Assembly (NCBI GenBank): GCA_030220185.1
Contig: JASPKZ010003441.1
Span: forward strand, 989,523-1,053,522
Direction: 5' to 3'
DNA length: 64,000 bases
DNA from: Diploptera punctata
Lineage: Eukaryota; Arthropoda; Insecta; Blattodea; Blaberidae
Every line of letters begins with the position of its first letter. Within the stretch, counting starts at the first letter, position 1. The notes beneath the pieces were generated by a model. It saw nothing but the letters and a program-made list of their open reading frames with translations, made no database searches and was not told the origin of the DNA. The position numbers and the translations under genes are program-made. This document shows, piece by piece, positions 18,691 to 28,895 of the stretch.

Positions 18691-19982
18691 CGAAGGGTTG
18701 TTTCTGATCTCTGATAACAAATGATTTTAAGTTTTATCTTAAGTATAGCCGTCTCTCCACCATCGAGCATGCTCTAATTCATGGCTCTTCACCCGAGCTA
18801 TGGTTCGGCATCGGAGTTTCCGCTGCAGAAGACTCTTACGAGCACAGCCATGTCTAGAAGTTCCCACTCCTCTTTATATGCTTTCCAGAGACCGTCTATT
18901 GTTTGAGGACGCCTGTTGCCCAATGCCCTTTTGAAGAGTACAAAGACACAAAGTCCATCGGTGATGCATCAGGAGACTTCACTGGGATGTTGCTGAATGG
19001 AATAGCATGTATTCCAGTTTCCTGCTCCATTTCTCCAGGAATGTCAAGGTTGAACCCGAAGTGTGACTGGAGGCCTTGTCTTGGTGCACCCAGACTTGGT
19101 TTTTGTCTGTACCATAGACAGCTGGGATTTCAGTCGGGTAAATTGGGGTGAGAACGTCTTCCTGGTAGTACTGGGAGTTGATTTTGGCCTTTTTAGCTAC
19201 TTTACGAATGGTCAGTTTTTCATTGTAGCAATATCCCGCGATGACCGTAAATCCATTGGACAATCTTTCTCTGCATTCGGCATACCACTTTTGAAAATTT
19301 TTTTTTACTCTCTGTAGTAAATTGCCCGGGGTTTGTTGCAGTCTCCTAGATAAACATATGCTTCATCAAGTGTGACCAAAAATTTCCATTTTTCTCCTGC
19401 CATGTGCTTTTCATAGTTTCCTGCTGTTGGTGCGGCATTCGGCAATGTGACATGGCAACAATTTATGAACCCTGCTTTTGTGGCGCTTCTCCATGTTTAA
19501 TTAAACTTTGTTTATTATGGTGTTTACAGTTTTAAGGGATATTCCCAATCTGTTCGCAATCACCCTTTGTGTGGCAGGGTTACCACCAGAGATAAGGGCC
19601 TTGACCTTCCTGATTACATCTGGGTGCGGGTAGTAGCAGGTCATGGATTTGCCCGTTTTTCCCCTTTTGGAATTAACCCCAAGCGATCTTTTTCCTTTTT
19701 ATTAAGCACTGAGCTAATTCCACACTTTGACACCATAAAATAACGTTTTTGCAAGCCTCAATAATCGCGGAATAACTATAAGTAGCGTCGGGAAGGGCAG
19801 TAATGTACCCTTCCCAAAACGGGTCTATCTTCTTAGGCATTATGAGAGCAACACGCGTGCGAGTGTAACAGAAGCAGCACACTGGCTGGTTTGATCACCT
19901 CGCACACTCCTGTCCTGATGATTCACATGCCAACGTCACAATCTACTTAGCAAATCGTTATCAGAGATCGGAAACATCCCTG
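18691..19982 (-). mobile_element. mariner element, DD41D type, in LINE-B
   Basis: 1292 bp with TIRs of about 27 bp (GTTTCTGATCTCTGATAAC and its near-perfect inverse) and TA on both sides (18689-18690, 19983-19984). The empty site can be inferred because deletion restores the LINE reading frame. Confidence 0.85.
18900..19882 (-). pseudogene. mariner transposase, frameshifted
   Basis: Minus-strand pieces: an N-terminal segment from about 19882 (MPKKIDPFWEGYITAL), the first catalytic Asp in VTLDEAYVYL (about 19350), a core GFTVIAGYCYNEKLTIRKVA and VWVHQDKASSHTS with the second Asp, then SPDASPMDF with the third. Between the second and third Asp (of MDF) I count 41 residues after correcting one missing A near 19030, i.e. 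DD41D, the spacing reported for the rosa-like group. Frameshifts near 19030 and 19270-19320 and stops make it inactive. The TIR-bounded element lies inside LINE-B. Confidence 0.8.
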
Positions 19983-21404
19983 TATTTGGTTTTATTGATA
20001 TTTGCTTCCAGTCCCAATTTCTTAGTGTTACTCAGTAGTGTGTGCGTGTTGGCCTTTAGTATTTCCTCGCTATCGCCCAACAGTACTACATCATCAGCAT
20101 AAACTAACAGCTTATTAATACCATTGAGTTGTAAGCCTTCTTCAACCTCTGAAGATTTCATGGCATGCTCTAGTACAAAATTAAATAGTAGGGCAGATAG
20201 TGCATCTCCTTGCTTCAACCCATTCTGGATTTCAAAAGTGTCTGAAAACTGTTTGCCTACACGCACCCTACTCTTTGAGCCATTTAGACACATTCGTATA
20301 AGTCTAACTAACTTTTTAGGAATTCCGAACTCCAGCAGGATACTATATAACTTCTCCCTCTTAATTGAATCATATGATTTTTTGAAGTCTACATATAGTT
20401 GATGTATACAGTACCATTATATTCCCATTTCTTTTCTAAAATCTGTCTTATACTAAAAATCTGATCTGTTGTAGACCTGTTTCTTCTAAATCCACACTGA
20501 TGATCTCCTAGAATATCATCAATAAAAGGAATGAGTCTGCATACTAATATATTTGTTATAATTTTGTACGAAGTTGAAAGTAATGAGATGCCCCTGTAGT
20601 TGTTGCAGTCAGTTTTATCTCCTTTCTTATAAATTGGTATGATAATCAATTCTTTCCATTCATGTGGAAGAGCTTCTTCACCCCAAATCATATTAAGCAA
20701 CTGGCGTATTTTGTCTATCAATTTTTCTCCCCCTGATTTTATCAGTTCTGCTGGGATCTCATCTAAACCTGATGCTTTATACATTTTCTATTTTTCTATC
20801 GCCATTTCAACCTCTAATGCACTTGGTTCTGGGATTAGCATTTCTGCTGTCTGTAAATTATCCTCTTCAGTATCTTGTTCTGTATGTACATTTAATAGCT
20901 GATTAAAGTAATTTTTCCATCTATTTAATATACTCCTGGAATCTGCAGTTATATCCTCATTTCCATTCCGAATTATGTTTGTTCTAGCCTGAAACCCTTT
21001 CTTCTCTATCCTAATTCCCTGATATAATTCTCTAATGTTTCTACTTTTGCCATTAATTTCAAGATCATTAATCTTCTCTCTCAAATATTCCCTCTTTTTA
21101 CTCTTTAGTAACCTTGTGGTTCCCAGCATAATACTACCCAATTGCTCTAAATTTACCTCATTTGGCTCGTGTAATCATTTCATTTTTGTTAGCTTTCTTT
21201 TCTTTACAATGTCGGCACATTCCTCATCAAACCATTTCTTGTTTTGCCTCTTTTTTTCAAACAACCAATGCTTTCTGATGCTGACGATTTAATAGTATCT
21301 CTTATAGCCTCCCATTCTTTATTTATATCAGTTTCTTCTTCGTTTTCCACATTGTCATCTGAAGATTTCAGTACATGAAATTTTCCTCGCTGTTGCTTGG
21401 GCAT
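19961..21404 (-). pseudogene. LINE-B ORF2, reverse transcriptase domain
   Basis: Translated in pieces: KASGLDEIPAELIKSGG, WKELIIIPIYKKGDKTDCNN (RT entry), YRGISLLSTSYKI, HQCGFRRNRSTTDQI, then after a stop GLKQGDALSALLFN and LVYADDVVLL, which holds the catalytic YADD. Upstream lies NRWKNYFNQLLN, the usual linker before RT. Frames are interrupted at about 20395 and 20786. It is the ORF2 of a non-LTR retrotransposon of the type commonly annotated RTE-like in insects; clade assignment is tentative. It lies within the hAT element, between the mid and C-terminal hAT fragments. Confidence 0.9.
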
Positions 21405-21930
21405 CTTTCAGACATGTTTTAGGTTCTTGAGGTGCAGCATTTTAAGTTCAAAAGCAGGACCCTATTTTTCTCCAAATCTGTCCAACAAAGTTGTGTAAAA
21501 GGAATCATGTGGGGATATAAGATGACCACCTTAAAATAATCTTCGGGACTACATTGTGGATTAGTTTGATGTTTCTGCTTATTGGATATTCAGAAGCAAT
21601 GGTCTCCATCTCTTTCATGATGCCTTCGGAGATCTCATAACCCTTTTTGTGATGATGTATTATCATGCTTTTCACAAGGGCCGTGCATTAGTTAAATCTA
21701 CAGCCACGGCTCGAAGCGAATTAACAACAGGTTCCAAATAATTATAATATTTTGATATCAGGCACAAACAAATGATGAAAGTACTTCCACTTGCTGTACC
21801 GTGCAACTGATCAGCTTGTTTTGGGTTTGGTGTGTTTCCTTCTACGGCAATCAATTTCAGGCCGTTCATGAATTCCAAAAAGTGTTTCTTAAAGTGCCTG
21901 GGTATTTAAATTCCCCGCTGTGCTGCTGGC
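21405..21930 (-). pseudogene. hAT transposase, middle fragment
   Basis: Minus-strand translation shows NTPNPKQADQLHGTASGSTF, LEPVVNSLRAVAVDLTNA, MKEMETIASEYPISRNIKL and, after a shift, PAFELKMLHLKNLK. These match the central part of ZMYM1-like hAT transposases. It continues the fragment at 27125-28330 and precedes the C-terminus at 17666-17986. Confidence 0.7.
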
Positions 21931-22336
21931 CGGAATTTAAATGCCCCAAGTGTGATTAAATCCACACTAGAGCGCATATACGAACAAATTTTTTTTTTAC
22001 GAAAAACTGTTAGTGATAGAAATATAAAACAACTTTTATTCTATTCAGAAGAGAGTATATTATTCAATGGCATGATTTATTTTTACGTATAATAGACAAT
22101 TTTGTTATAAATTAATTTTTTCCGAGACGAGGTCTATTTTTTTTGGCTTGATAATACAAAGGTCTCAGTTTGCCATATGAAGGTGACTGTACTGCTTCTT
22201 ATATCCTAAGACATTCCTAAGATAGAACACGTGTGTATATGTTGATAATATTTATCACGCTTAGAAAGCAAAATTCGAGACTGTATATGCTTGCTGCCTC
22301 ATAGGGAAAACTCTGCAGGTCAGCACACCACAGTTT
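21931..22336. other. hAT interior, no coding motif recognised
   Basis: AT-rich stretch between the hAT middle fragment and PLE-3. May be hAT intron or eroded coding sequence; nothing recognisable. Confidence 0.3.
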
Positions 22337-22399
22337 ATTAATATAAAATTATAGAATATTCACCTGAAAGGTCCGTCTCCTCAACTTAATTAATCATTT

Positions 22400-22440
22400 A
22401 ACTGTAGCGCTTTCGGGACTTGTCCCATCATCGGCAGGAT
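22400..22440 (-). ncRNA. hammerhead-like motif, left arm of PLE-3
   Basis: Inverse of the 25991-26030 motif with the same boxes: CCGATGA, stem GGGA/TCCC, GAAA, GCGCT, A. I see no difference from the right copy in this stretch. Confidence 0.55.
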
Positions 22441-22529
22441 TCAAAACTGGTGTTTCACTGAAGATCTGGTAGAGGGGGTTGCATGTATTTGGTTCGTTTT
22501 CGTTTATCAGGCTGTCGTGAGCTGCTTTC

Positions 22530-23633
22530 ATGATTTCCATCTCTCCGAGTACGTTTATCTTCGCTGGATTATATTCTCTAATCACCAACACAACCAATAA
22601 TGAGCATAATAAATACAAAAACGCGAAATGGGTAAATAATACTCCCTCACCACCAGTAATGAAAGCCCTTCCAAAAATCCATAAAGACAACATTCCCATA
22701 AGACCAGTTGTTGATTGCATGAATGCTCCTAACTATAAAATTTCCAAATTAGTCGCTCAGAAAATGAAAAATGATGTCAAACTTGAAAATCGTTACACAA
22801 TTAAGAACTCATTTGAACTAGCAGACAAACTACAGCATTTAGAAATCAATAGGAACACTAAAATGACGTCATTCGACATAAAAAACCTCTACACTAATAT
22901 CCCGATAAACGAAACAGCAAACATAATAAAACAAAAACTAACAGACAGTAAACTTGAAGATAACTATATCAATCAGTTAAATAAACTAATAACAACAACA
23001 ACAATAAAGCAAAATTACTTCCAATTTAACAATGCACTATTTATTCAAGAAGACGGGATCCCGATGGGGAGTCCTACATCTGGAATAATGGCAGAAATCT
23101 TCCTACAAGAACTGGAAAATAAACATTTTGAGGAACTAATACACAAATTCAACATAAAACTAATAACACGATATGTCGATGATGTACTAGTAATATATGA
23201 AAATGAAAACATAAAAGAAAAAGAAATACTACAAGACTTAAACAACATGCATCAAAAAATCACTTTCACCGAAGAAATAGAAGTTAATAACAGCATAAAC
23301 TACTTCGATTTGTCTATAACCAAAAATCTACACAACAATAAACTAGAAATCGGTATCTACCGGAAACCCACAAACAATGCTCTGGCCATAAACAAAAATT
23401 CTACACACCCTTTTCAACAGAAAATTAGTACATTTAATAGCTTAGTCAGTAGAATGTTGAAACTCCCATTAAGCAAAGACAATTATATCCAAGAACTCGA
23501 CTACATTAAGTATATGGCAAAAACCAATGGCTATAATGAAGAATTCATAGATAAGCTCGTAAAAAAACAAAAAAGGAAGAACAACATAACTAAACTAGAA
23601 AAAGATCTGACAACAACAAGAAAACATGGATAA
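22530..23633 (+). CDS. PLE-3 reverse transcriptase (5'-truncated, frameshifted at 3' end)
   Basis: The first 40 codons of the open frame are arm-derived; PLE homology begins at KALPKIHKDNIPIRPVV (about residue 47). RT motifs follow: FDIKNLYTNIP (first catalytic Asp, about 115), IPMGSPTSGIMAEIFLQELE (about 177-196) and RYVDDVLVIYE (catalytic VDD, about 216-226), then INYFDLSI and FNSLVSRMLKLPL of the thumb region. The frame stops after residue 367 because of a small indel at AAACATGGATAAC; the following frame carries the endonuclease. Both catalytic Asp positions are kept. Confidence 0.9.
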   Translation: MISISPSTFIFAGLYSLITNTTNNEHNKYKNAKWVNNTPSPPVMKALPKIHKDNIPIRPVVDCMNAPNYKISKLVAQKMKNDVKLENRYTIKNSFELADKLQHLEINRNTKMTSFDIKNLYTNIPINETANIIKQKLTDSKLEDNYINQLNKLITTTTIKQNYFQFNNALFIQEDGIPMGSPTSGIMAEIFLQELENKHFEELIHKFNIKLITRYVDDVLVIYENENIKEKEILQDLNNMHQKITFTEEIEVNNSINYFDLSITKNLHNNKLEIGIYRKPTNNALAINKNSTHPFQQKISTFNSLVSRMLKLPLSKDNYIQELDYIKYMAKTNGYNEEFIDKLVKKQKRKNNITKLEKDLTTTRKHG

Positions 23634-23950
23634 CACTTACATACACAGGAAAACAAACGACAAAATTAGCCAATGCACTAAAGAAAGCCGATAAAAACGT
23701 AAAAATAGCATACAGAACCAATAACAAATTAAACAACATAATAAACAATAACATTGAAAAAAATAACATTTTCAACAGCAAAGGAGTTTATAAACTGACA
23801 TGTAAGGACTGCAGCAAATTTTATATAGGAAGGACAAACAGGAGTTTTAACATCAGATTCAAAGAACATTTTCGAGATTTCATTCACGCAGAAGGGAAAT
23901 CAAGCTATGCAAAACACGTTATCCATGAAGGATATCGCATGTTAAATATT
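23634..23950 (+). pseudogene. PLE-3 GIY-YIG endonuclease part
   Basis: Continues PLE-3 in another frame: WITLTYTGKQTTKL, GVYKLTCKDCSK, FYIGRTNRSFNIRFKEH, then AKHVIHEGYRMLNI where the LINE enters. GIY-YIG with an upstream Cys pair is the signature of canonical Penelope-like elements. The rest of the C-terminus resumes at 25824. Confidence 0.85.
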
Positions 23951-23997
23951 AATAATAAATTGGTAAGAGGCACTCGAAAGAGCATTAAGTTATAAGT

Positions 23998-25545
23998 TTA
24001 TGATTTTTCTTTTATGAGTTCGTTCAGTGATCCTGTCCATATTCTGCATTGTTTGTAATGGTATCGCTCACACTTTTGGTCGCATATCTTGCATTCACAC
24101 GAATCACTCGGTTGGTGGAATTTTGTAGTTTTGCACATTTTGTGATGATATCCGTGTGTTGCTAAACCTATGATTCTGTGCCTTTGTGGTTGGTTACTTC
24201 CAGTCCACTCTCTGTTTACCATGGCATCTGAGGCGTAGAAGTCTTCGTCGATCTCTTTTTCTCTCTGTTTCTTTTTTTCGATGACTTTCTTATATGGCTC
24301 CGTTGCTGGCAGTAGTATCCTTTGCCTCAGGTCCTCTAGGAAGAAGGTTTCTTTGGCTAGCATATAGGCCATTCTATTTGGTGTGTATTTGCTTGCACCT
24401 AATGCCTTTTTGATGAATCTTGGTTTTACTTTTTCTAACCTCTCCAAATCGCTGGTCGATAGTTTCTCCCATATCAGTTCTATCCCGTAGGTGACGATCG
24501 GGGTGATCACTGATGCGAATAATTTCATGGCTGTGACTAATTTTAACGATGTGATGTCTTTGATACTGCACATAGCTCTTATAGCTGCTGCTGTTCTCTC
24601 CTGCACATGTGCGCTGAAAGACTTTGTTGTTGGCTGCAGTGTTATGCCTAAATATCTGAATTTGTTGACCATTCTTATCGGTTCTTCTCCTAGTTTTAGA
24701 TTATCACTTGCCGCTGTTCTTCCTCCTTTCTTGAAAACCATTTGTACGGTCTTGTTGCTGTTTATCTTGAACTCATTTTCCATAGCCCATCGTTGTATCC
24801 CATCTATGCCTTTTTGCAATTCTTCTTTGTTTTCTGCCCCAATGGCCATGTCGTCCGCATACATTACCAGCGTGGTCCCGTTCGTTGCTTTCCCAATGTC
24901 AGCCGTCATTATGTTAAATAGTAGCGGGCTGATGGGGTCTCCTTGTAGTATCCCATTAGTTTGCATGACCTCCTCTGATGCCGCAACCTCATCTGTTATT
25001 TGTAACCAGTTTCGCCTCATTATGTCGTGTACTATTCCAACAATGGGGTGCTCGTTTCCGATCATGTCCCTCATCTTCGTGAGTAGTTTTGTTCTGTTTA
25101 TGTATTCGAACGCCTTTTCATAATCTATGAAGACCACGTAGTATTTCCCTTTCGGTCTGTTGAGGGCTGCTTCTATCTCATATAATAATGCGGATGCTGC
25201 TTGCAGAGTGGATTTTCCTTTCCTAAATCCGAATTGGTTATCTGGGATGTTTAATTTTGTGATGTCCATCAATCTGTTTGTAAGTATTTTCATAAAGATT
25301 TTGAACAGGGTGTTCTCCAGTACAACGCCTGTGTATGAGTTCATGTCTCCCGTGTTTCCTTTACCTTTATACAGCATTTTCAGGGTAGCCCTTCTCCATT
25401 GTTCTGGTATGGTTCTTGTCTCTAGGCATTTGTTAAACAGTTCTTTCCATATTGATATTAGCACGTCAGCTGATGCCTTTAGGTGTTCGTATGCCACTTG
25501 ATCCAGTCCTGTGGCTTTTTTTTTATTTTTGCTTCTTTCACGCAT
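23998..25545 (-). CDS. LINE-D reverse transcriptase ORF2 (partial)
   Basis: A 515-codon open frame. RT motifs: KMLYKGKGNTGDMNSYTGVV (early), NQFGFRKGKSTLQA, VVFIDYEKAFEYINR (first catalytic Asp), GILQGDPISPLLFNI, LVMYADDMAIGAE (catalytic YADD), and FRYLGITLQP. The C-terminus carries a Cys-rich knuckle (CECKICDQKCERYHYKQC). Upstream codons in another frame (25583-25768) continue the N-terminal linker, so one shift lies near 25550. The endonuclease domain is missing through truncation. One of the best preserved ORFs in the window; clade not assigned. Confidence 0.9.
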   Translation of the reverse strand: MRERSKNKKKATGLDQVAYEHLKASADVLISIWKELFNKCLETRTIPEQWRRATLKMLYKGKGNTGDMNSYTGVVLENTLFKIFMKILTNRLMDITKLNIPDNQFGFRKGKSTLQAASALLYEIEAALNRPKGKYYVVFIDYEKAFEYINRTKLLTKMRDMIGNEHPIVGIVHDIMRRNWLQITDEVAASEEVMQTNGILQGDPISPLLFNIMTADIGKATNGTTLVMYADDMAIGAENKEELQKGIDGIQRWAMENEFKINSNKTVQMVFKKGGRTAASDNLKLGEEPIRMVNKFRYLGITLQPTTKSFSAHVQERTAAAIRAMCSIKDITSLKLVTAMKLFASVITPIVTYGIELIWEKLSTSDLERLEKVKPRFIKKALGASKYTPNRMAYMLAKETFFLEDLRQRILLPATEPYKKVIEKKKQREKEIDEDFYASDAMVNREWTGSNQPQRHRIIGLATHGYHHKMCKTTKFHQPSDSCECKICDQKCERYHYKQCRIWTGSLNELIKEKS

Positions 25546-25582
25546 TTGTTTATTTCATCCTCTGTGATTTCCATTTCCAGAT

Positions 25583-25768
25583 TCAGGTTCTTGGGTTCCT
25601 GGTAGTATTGGCTTCGTAAGCTTCTGTTCTGTTTTCTTCATTCAGTATTTTTGTGAAGTGGTTTTCCCAATCATCTATCGGTATTTCTTTCATCACTCCC
25701 CTGGGTTTCCTCCTTAAGACCAGGAAAGGGTCCTTTTCTGCTTCTTCGGCTAGCTGTTGGGCTTTCAT
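25583..25768 (-). pseudogene. LINE-D ORF2 pre-RT linker, frameshifted
   Basis: 61 codons with DDWENHFTKILNEEN, the 'W..yF..Ll' linker preceding LINE RT domains. Out of frame with 23998-25545. Confidence 0.65.
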
Positions 25769-25823
25769 TTCTATGTAATGGGGTTTTCTTGTATTTTATT
25801 ATGTTTTTGTACTGTTAAATATT

Positions 25824-26036
25824 GAAAACACCCTAACAGTAATGCACAGAGAAAATAATCCAGCGAAGATAAACGTACTCGAAGAGATGGAAATCATGAA
25901 AGCAGCTCACAACGACAGCCTGATAAACGAAAACGAACCAAATACATGCAACCCCCTCTACCAGATCTTCAGTGAAACACCAGTTTTGAATCCTGCCGAT
26001 GATGGGACAAGTCCCGAAAGCGCTACAGTTAAATGA
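25824..26036 (+). pseudogene. PLE-3 C-terminal tail after the LINE insertion
   Basis: Reads ENTLTVMHRENNPAKINVLE, then EMEIMKAAHNDSLINENEP and ends at the stop after ESATVK. It completes the PLE-3 protein; the 'NVLEE.EI' motif is typical downstream of PLE GIY-YIG domains. The hammerhead motif overlaps the last codons. Confidence 0.8.
25991..26030 (+). ncRNA. hammerhead-like motif, right arm of PLE-3
   Basis: CTG (25993-25995), box CCGATGA (C in place of the usual U at position 4), hairpin GGGA-CAAG-TCCC, GAAA (26016-26019), palindromic GCGCT, cleavage A26025, then CAG closing a 3-bp stem I. It overlaps the last codons of the ORF. The U4-to-C change would be harmful in a classical hammerhead, so activity is uncertain. 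Confidence 0.55.
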
Positions 26037-26095
26037 TTAATTAAGTTGAGGAGACGGACCTTTCAGGTGAATATTCTATAATTTTATATTAATTT

Positions 26096-27120
26096 TGAAT
26101 AAACCTCAACGGAACACATCATGAATCTTATAAAAGTTGAACACCACTGTTTTGAAGCACGTCTTCAAATATACAAACACACAGTTTAGTGTAGAGTGTT
26201 GAAAGGATTAGAGTTATTTTTCTCCATATGGAGTCTGTTTTTATTGTAAAATGAGATCGCATTATTTACTTACATGAGGAAACATGTGACTCGATACAAA
26301 TATTTTTGAGACGCTCATGGAAATATTCTGAAAAATAATAGAAAACTTTATCTGGTCTGTCTTGACAGGTCTAAAAAAATGGCTTACAATTATTTTATCA
26401 GTAGATGAACAATGAAATTGAACTAATGATTTTTTTCACCTTACTGTCTTGACTAATCTTAACAGTTATATTTTATTGACAACATGCGGTGCATGCAAGA
26501 GTGGCACATCGAAACTTCAGACTTGCCCACACACCCACCCCTAACAACATGTAGAATGACCTTGACATATCTTCTAGGGTTTCTTGTTTAGAAGAAAGGG
26601 ATGAACAACATTGGCCTACATTTTATATAATCAGATTTAATTATACAGTGTGTTACGAGCGGGATAAAAAGTGGTGCCGTTTACAAAGTGCTAAAAATGC
26701 AGTGTAGGGTTGTGTATATAGGGGTTTTCAAGGGCTTACCATATTAAAGGGCAGTTCTAAATGATTGATGAAGACATCCTGCATTATGAATCCACCAAAA
26801 TAACGTAAGTAGCTTTATTAAATATATATTCTTTTAATAATGTGTAGTGAGGAATTTACCATGTTACTGCATTACACTTAAAAAATAAAATTAGGGGTGA
26901 AAAAGGTGCCACCTGTCTGTGTTTTTTTCTGTGGATACCTGAACTGTAACACAATAAGTTTGAACGACTGATAACATCCCTGAAATTTATTTGTTGGACT
27001 TTTTAATATTTAAAAAAAAAGAATTATATCATGGACAAATATGTCCACTAAGTCTTTTGGGGCTTTACATTGTATGGACAAATTTGTCCCACAAGTCATC
27101 TAAAGGTTAAATATCCCAAT
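26096..27120. other. hAT interior, unclassified
   Basis: No coding motif recognised. Contains two copies of TATGGACAAATNTGTCC (about 27025 and 27074), each with an internal palindrome. Confidence 0.35.
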
Positions 27121-27124
27121 AATT

Positions 27125-28330
27125 TTATGTTTTTGCGGCCAACTTGTTTCGCAGAGCATGGAGATGCTTATGACGTGCTGTCTTTTCAATGGTGACTCGA
27201 AAAAAGTTTATAATATTCTTAATTGTAGCTATCGTGTGTCTCACCTCGGGTACACTATTCATATCATTTACCACAAGAATAAGTTTGTGGCTCGCGCAGT
27301 ACAAGTAAATACCTTTGGGGGAAAAAAACTCGCGCAGATGTTTCTGGACCTCTTTTTTTTTTTCTTGCCATTGTTGAGCTGCCGTCATAGCCCTGGCCGA
27401 CACATTTGTGCGGGTCAATGTCTATCCCTGTTAAGAAAAAAAAACTCAATTTCTGCAGAAAATGATTGGGCGCCCATTCTTTTCAGTTCAACAAAGTCCA
27501 AAAACTCTTCTCGAATTTTATTCAGTTTCTCATCAAAAAACCGCACACCAATGGACAATTGCTCACTTCCAGAAATGCCACAGCTTTTATCAGCTAAAAC
27601 ACTGTAAACGCTGGCAATTTTTTACATCGACCGCAATCATTTTCTTTCCCTTAAGTCACATAAATTCAATCAATTCATTTTTAATTTGTGGAGAAAGGTA
27701 GGTAGCATTCTTGGCGTTTAAATGAGGCATTAATTCTCTACTGAATCAAATCCCTAAAGTCGCCTTCGTCCAGTGTTTTACCCCTTAAATGCAAATCATG
27801 CAAGCCACAGAAGATAATGGTATCCAAGATAGAAGACAAATATTTCAAGTTATCCGCCACAATCTTCTTATAGCCACTTACGAGTTTTTGGCTAACAGGG
27901 GCCTCACTTAAAAACAAGCGTGCTGACTGCGCAGCTTCCACATGCCAGCGGCTCTCACAATGTTTTTTTTTTTTTTTGGCGAATTCATCCATTTTGAAAA
28001 CGTCTAGAAGCGCATGACTGTGAATAACCATTTAACGCCCCTCACACTATGTGGGGAGAATAGAACACAATATATACAGAGTGCACCTTTGTGTCCTGCT
28101 GAATACTTTAGCCAGGGTGGATCCAACATTGCTTGAATTTCCGTTTTAAATGTTCAGCATCTTTGCTGAAATTGTAAGTCTTCAGGTGCACTCCAGCAGT
28201 TTGTCAGAATTTTCACTTTATATTCTTTACTCATTAGCTCTGTTCTCCCGATCCAGTTGCCAATATCATTAGGTGGGTAAATTTTCTTCGGATGTGATGA
28301 ATTTTAAACTATCCGGGAAAAAAGAATATT
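27125..28330 (-). pseudogene. hAT transposase, N-terminal part
   Basis: Broken minus-strand frames in order: FSKDAEHLKRKFKQCW, WLKYSAGHKGALCILC (the TTF-type zinc-finger end, 'W..y....gafC..C'), SRWHVEAAQSARLFLSEAPV, DTIIFCGLHDLHLRGK, TLDEGDFRDLIQ (DUF4371 signature), DPHKCVGQGYDGSSTM (second catalytic region of ZMYM1-like hATs), YLYCASHKLILVVND and a Lys-rich end at 27125. Frameshifts and stops occur throughout, partly at homopolymers (poly-K at 27965, poly-F at 27355). Confidence 0.8.
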
Positions 28331-28895
28331 GCAATGATACAACTTGTTTAGGTACTTAGCAAATAATTTTCTTATATCCATTTTAGGCATATGCGCACGA
28401 ATACGCCTAGTTCAACGTTAAAGCATCAGTCTAAAACCTTCCAGTAAAGAATATGTCAATTGGATAAATATTTGAGCCTATGCAACATATTAGAAAATAC
28501 GAGCATGGCGAACCTTTGACCAATCACGGTAAGTGGGCGTTGGCCAATATTAGGCTGTAAAAAAAAGACATTCATTACAGAAATGTGTGGTGCCAATGAA
28601 AAGGCAAGGTCAGCCGAAGATTCTACAAACGTCTAGGCGTCGAAAAACAAACTCAGGTACTCAGCTGAAATTCTAGAAGTGAATGCTGCGTTAGCCGTTC
28701 ATAATAAAGGTATAGAATTTATTGGCGATGCTTATGTCCACTCGGACAGCTACTTGATAAGTTGATATATATATATATCACATCGGTTGGGCTTGGCGGG
28801 CTTAATATTTTTTTTTATTTTTAACATTTTACACTAATTTCTATCTAGTGTTAATTGGTCGAAAATCAACCTGCACCCACCTGGCTACGCCCATG

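Larger units (their letters stand above)
18000..21404 (-). mobile_element. LINE-B, main copy, containing a mariner
   Basis: The RT half is at 19983-21404 and the C-terminal part plus 3' UTR at 18000-18690. Removing the mariner and one TA rejoins the frame (NKTKY followed by MVTHRN). The 3' end lies near 18000 (CACTGGCACTATCGAACCC, shared with 13.6, 47.2 and 49.0 kb fragments). 5'-truncated: no endonuclease. No target duplication identified. Confidence 0.8.
23951..25813 (-). mobile_element. LINE-D, 5'-truncated copy in PLE-3
   Basis: Flanked by the 10-bp duplication GTTAAATATT (23941-23950 and 25814-25823). Removing it joins MLNI to ENTLTVMHRE in frame, so the target was the PLE ORF. The minus-strand 3' end is an ATTTATTATT tail, like the small copy at 38449-38627. 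Confidence 0.9.
22337..26095 (+). mobile_element. PLE-3, Penelope-like element with inverted ribozyme arms
   Basis: Two inverted arms of about 245 bp (22337-22582 minus-oriented, 25843-26095 plus-oriented) bracket an RT plus GIY-YIG reading frame. Both arms encode the C-terminal tail of the PLE protein and a hammerhead-type motif, and end in CAGGTGAATATTCTATAATT. A LINE-D copy is inserted near the end of the GIY-YIG region. The 5' part of the ORF is missing and is replaced by the inverted arm, a known kind of PLE tail structure. Confidence 0.85.
17358..28895 (-). mobile_element. hAT transposon with nested insertions
   Basis: Ends: CATGGGCGTATTGGATTAAG inward from 17358 and, inverted, CATGGGCGTAGCCAGGTGGG inward from 28895, with GGTGCA a few bases in; this is a typical hAT-type TIR. 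Transposase fragments occur on the minus strand in N-to-C order (28330-27125, 21930-21404, 17986-17666). Large gaps are filled by a LINE carrying a mariner (18.0-21.4 kb) and by PLE-3 carrying a LINE (22.34-26.10 kb). I could not find a matching 8-bp target duplication (ACAACAAC against CCTATATA). That all three fragments are one copy is inference from order, strand and TIRs. Confidence 0.7.

Noticed and set aside
18903..19317. Plus-strand ORFs over the mariner
   Set aside because: The coding signal (catalytic motifs) is on the minus strand; plus-strand frames are shadows.
24491..25123. 210-codon plus-strand ORF
   Set aside because: Antisense shadow of the LINE-D reverse transcriptase frame.
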